This document shows, piece after piece, positions 63,800 through 64,000 of a stretch of DNA of 64,000 nucleotides. Location of the stretch: contig JAKCPI010001756.1 of the NCBI GenBank assembly GCA_023213315.1, positions 1 through 64,000 of the forward strand, read 5' to 3'. Position numbers and translations under genes: made by a program. The notes below the pieces were generated by a model, which saw nothing but the letters and a program-made list of their open reading frames with translations, was not told the DNA's origin and did not search any database. The DNA is from Euborellia annulipes (taxonomy: Eukaryota; Arthropoda; Insecta; Dermaptera; Anisolabididae). How positions within the stretch are numbered: position 1 is the stretch's first letter; every line of letters starts with the position of its first letter.

Positions 63800-64000
63800 A
63801 TGGAATCAAACACTGGGGAACACAGGGGCAAATACGGACAACTTAGCTGGTTATTGAGAACGTTGATTAGTTTTGAATGTTGTGGAATTGGAAGCTGCCT
63901 TGCCGCTGCTCAGGTAATTAGCGGTGTGTGTACAATGGAGATTGCTCGCCTCTTCCTTCGGTTTTCTTTGATTGTAGGTGTTGTGATATATATCTGGACC
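63800..64000 (+). CDS. Possible 5' coding segment running off the window (low confidence)
   Basis: From ATG at 63800 the frame stays open for 67 codons to the last base; an in-frame TAA lies at 63776-63778 upstream. The sequence is clearly less AT-rich than its surroundings. Near the end it has a hydrophobic segment (RLFLRFSLIVGVVIYIW) that could be a membrane span. The N-terminal part begins MESNTGEHRGKYGQLSWLLR. Alternatively the true exon stops at the donor-like CAG|GTAATT at about 63913. No domain recognised; an open frame of this length could be chance. Confidence 0.3.
   Translation, partial: MESNTGEHRGKYGQLSWLLRTLISFECCGIGSCLAAAQVISGVCTMEIARLFLRFSLIVGVVIYIWT

Overview
This is a 64 kb piece of a very AT-rich animal nuclear genome (roughly 70% A+T or more by eye). 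It is intergenic or intronic DNA built almost entirely from transposable-element debris. No prokaryotic gene organisation is present. The gag protein of the one readable retrotransposon carries a C-x2-H-x9-C-x3-C knuckle of a kind I associate with arthropod Ty3/gypsy elements, and the window is rich in nonautonomous DNA transposons and tRNA-derived SINEs. That makes an arthropod (possibly a crustacean) the best guess, but this is inference only.

Host coding sequence is minimal. The only convincing exon is a 53-nt internal exon at 52801-52853 (+), bounded by a strong acceptor and a GTGAGT donor and open in one frame only. At the right edge an open frame with an ATG (63800 onward) runs off the window and could be the 5' part of a gene. 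Much of the window may therefore be intron of a large gene. Most apparent ORFs are chance frames in repeats.

Layout. 0-10 kb: hAT-like MITE with perfect 8-bp target-site duplication (TSD) at 426-613; a CGGTTTCGGTTA-type repeat; a cluster of SINEs (two with perfect 12- and 14-bp TSDs); and a head-to-head pair of the window's dominant dispersed repeat, here called R1. 10-20 kb: AT-rich foldbacks; a 26-bp tandem array split by a young, internally deleted Ty3/gypsy element with identical LTRs (14086-16111); a near-perfect 310-bp hairpin (18046-18358); and a 144-bp satellite of seven units. 20-32 kb: a 1.5 kb foldback whose arms both contain a remnant of a two-exon gene; hAT-like and TTAA-flanked MITEs; more R1 copies; large foldbacks. 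32-46 kb: a 255-bp tandem array of small TIR elements; a second head-to-head R1 pair (34.7-36.2 kb); a 23-bp minisatellite; and two oppositely oriented arrays of a GGTGCCCC-containing repeat. 46-64 kb: R1 copies, one split by a 2-kb TIR element that itself contains a hAT-like MITE; the 53-nt exon; and short MITEs and SINEs.

The most interesting structural observation is a set of six or more dispersed motifs with the conserved core of hammerhead ribozymes: CUGANGA, a stem II, then GAAAC and GUC. Two of them (22587-22629 and 27383-27424, minus strand) also keep base pairing in stem I. They probably mark remnants of Penelope-like or retrozyme-like retroelements. All repeat-family names used here (R1 and so on) are local labels.
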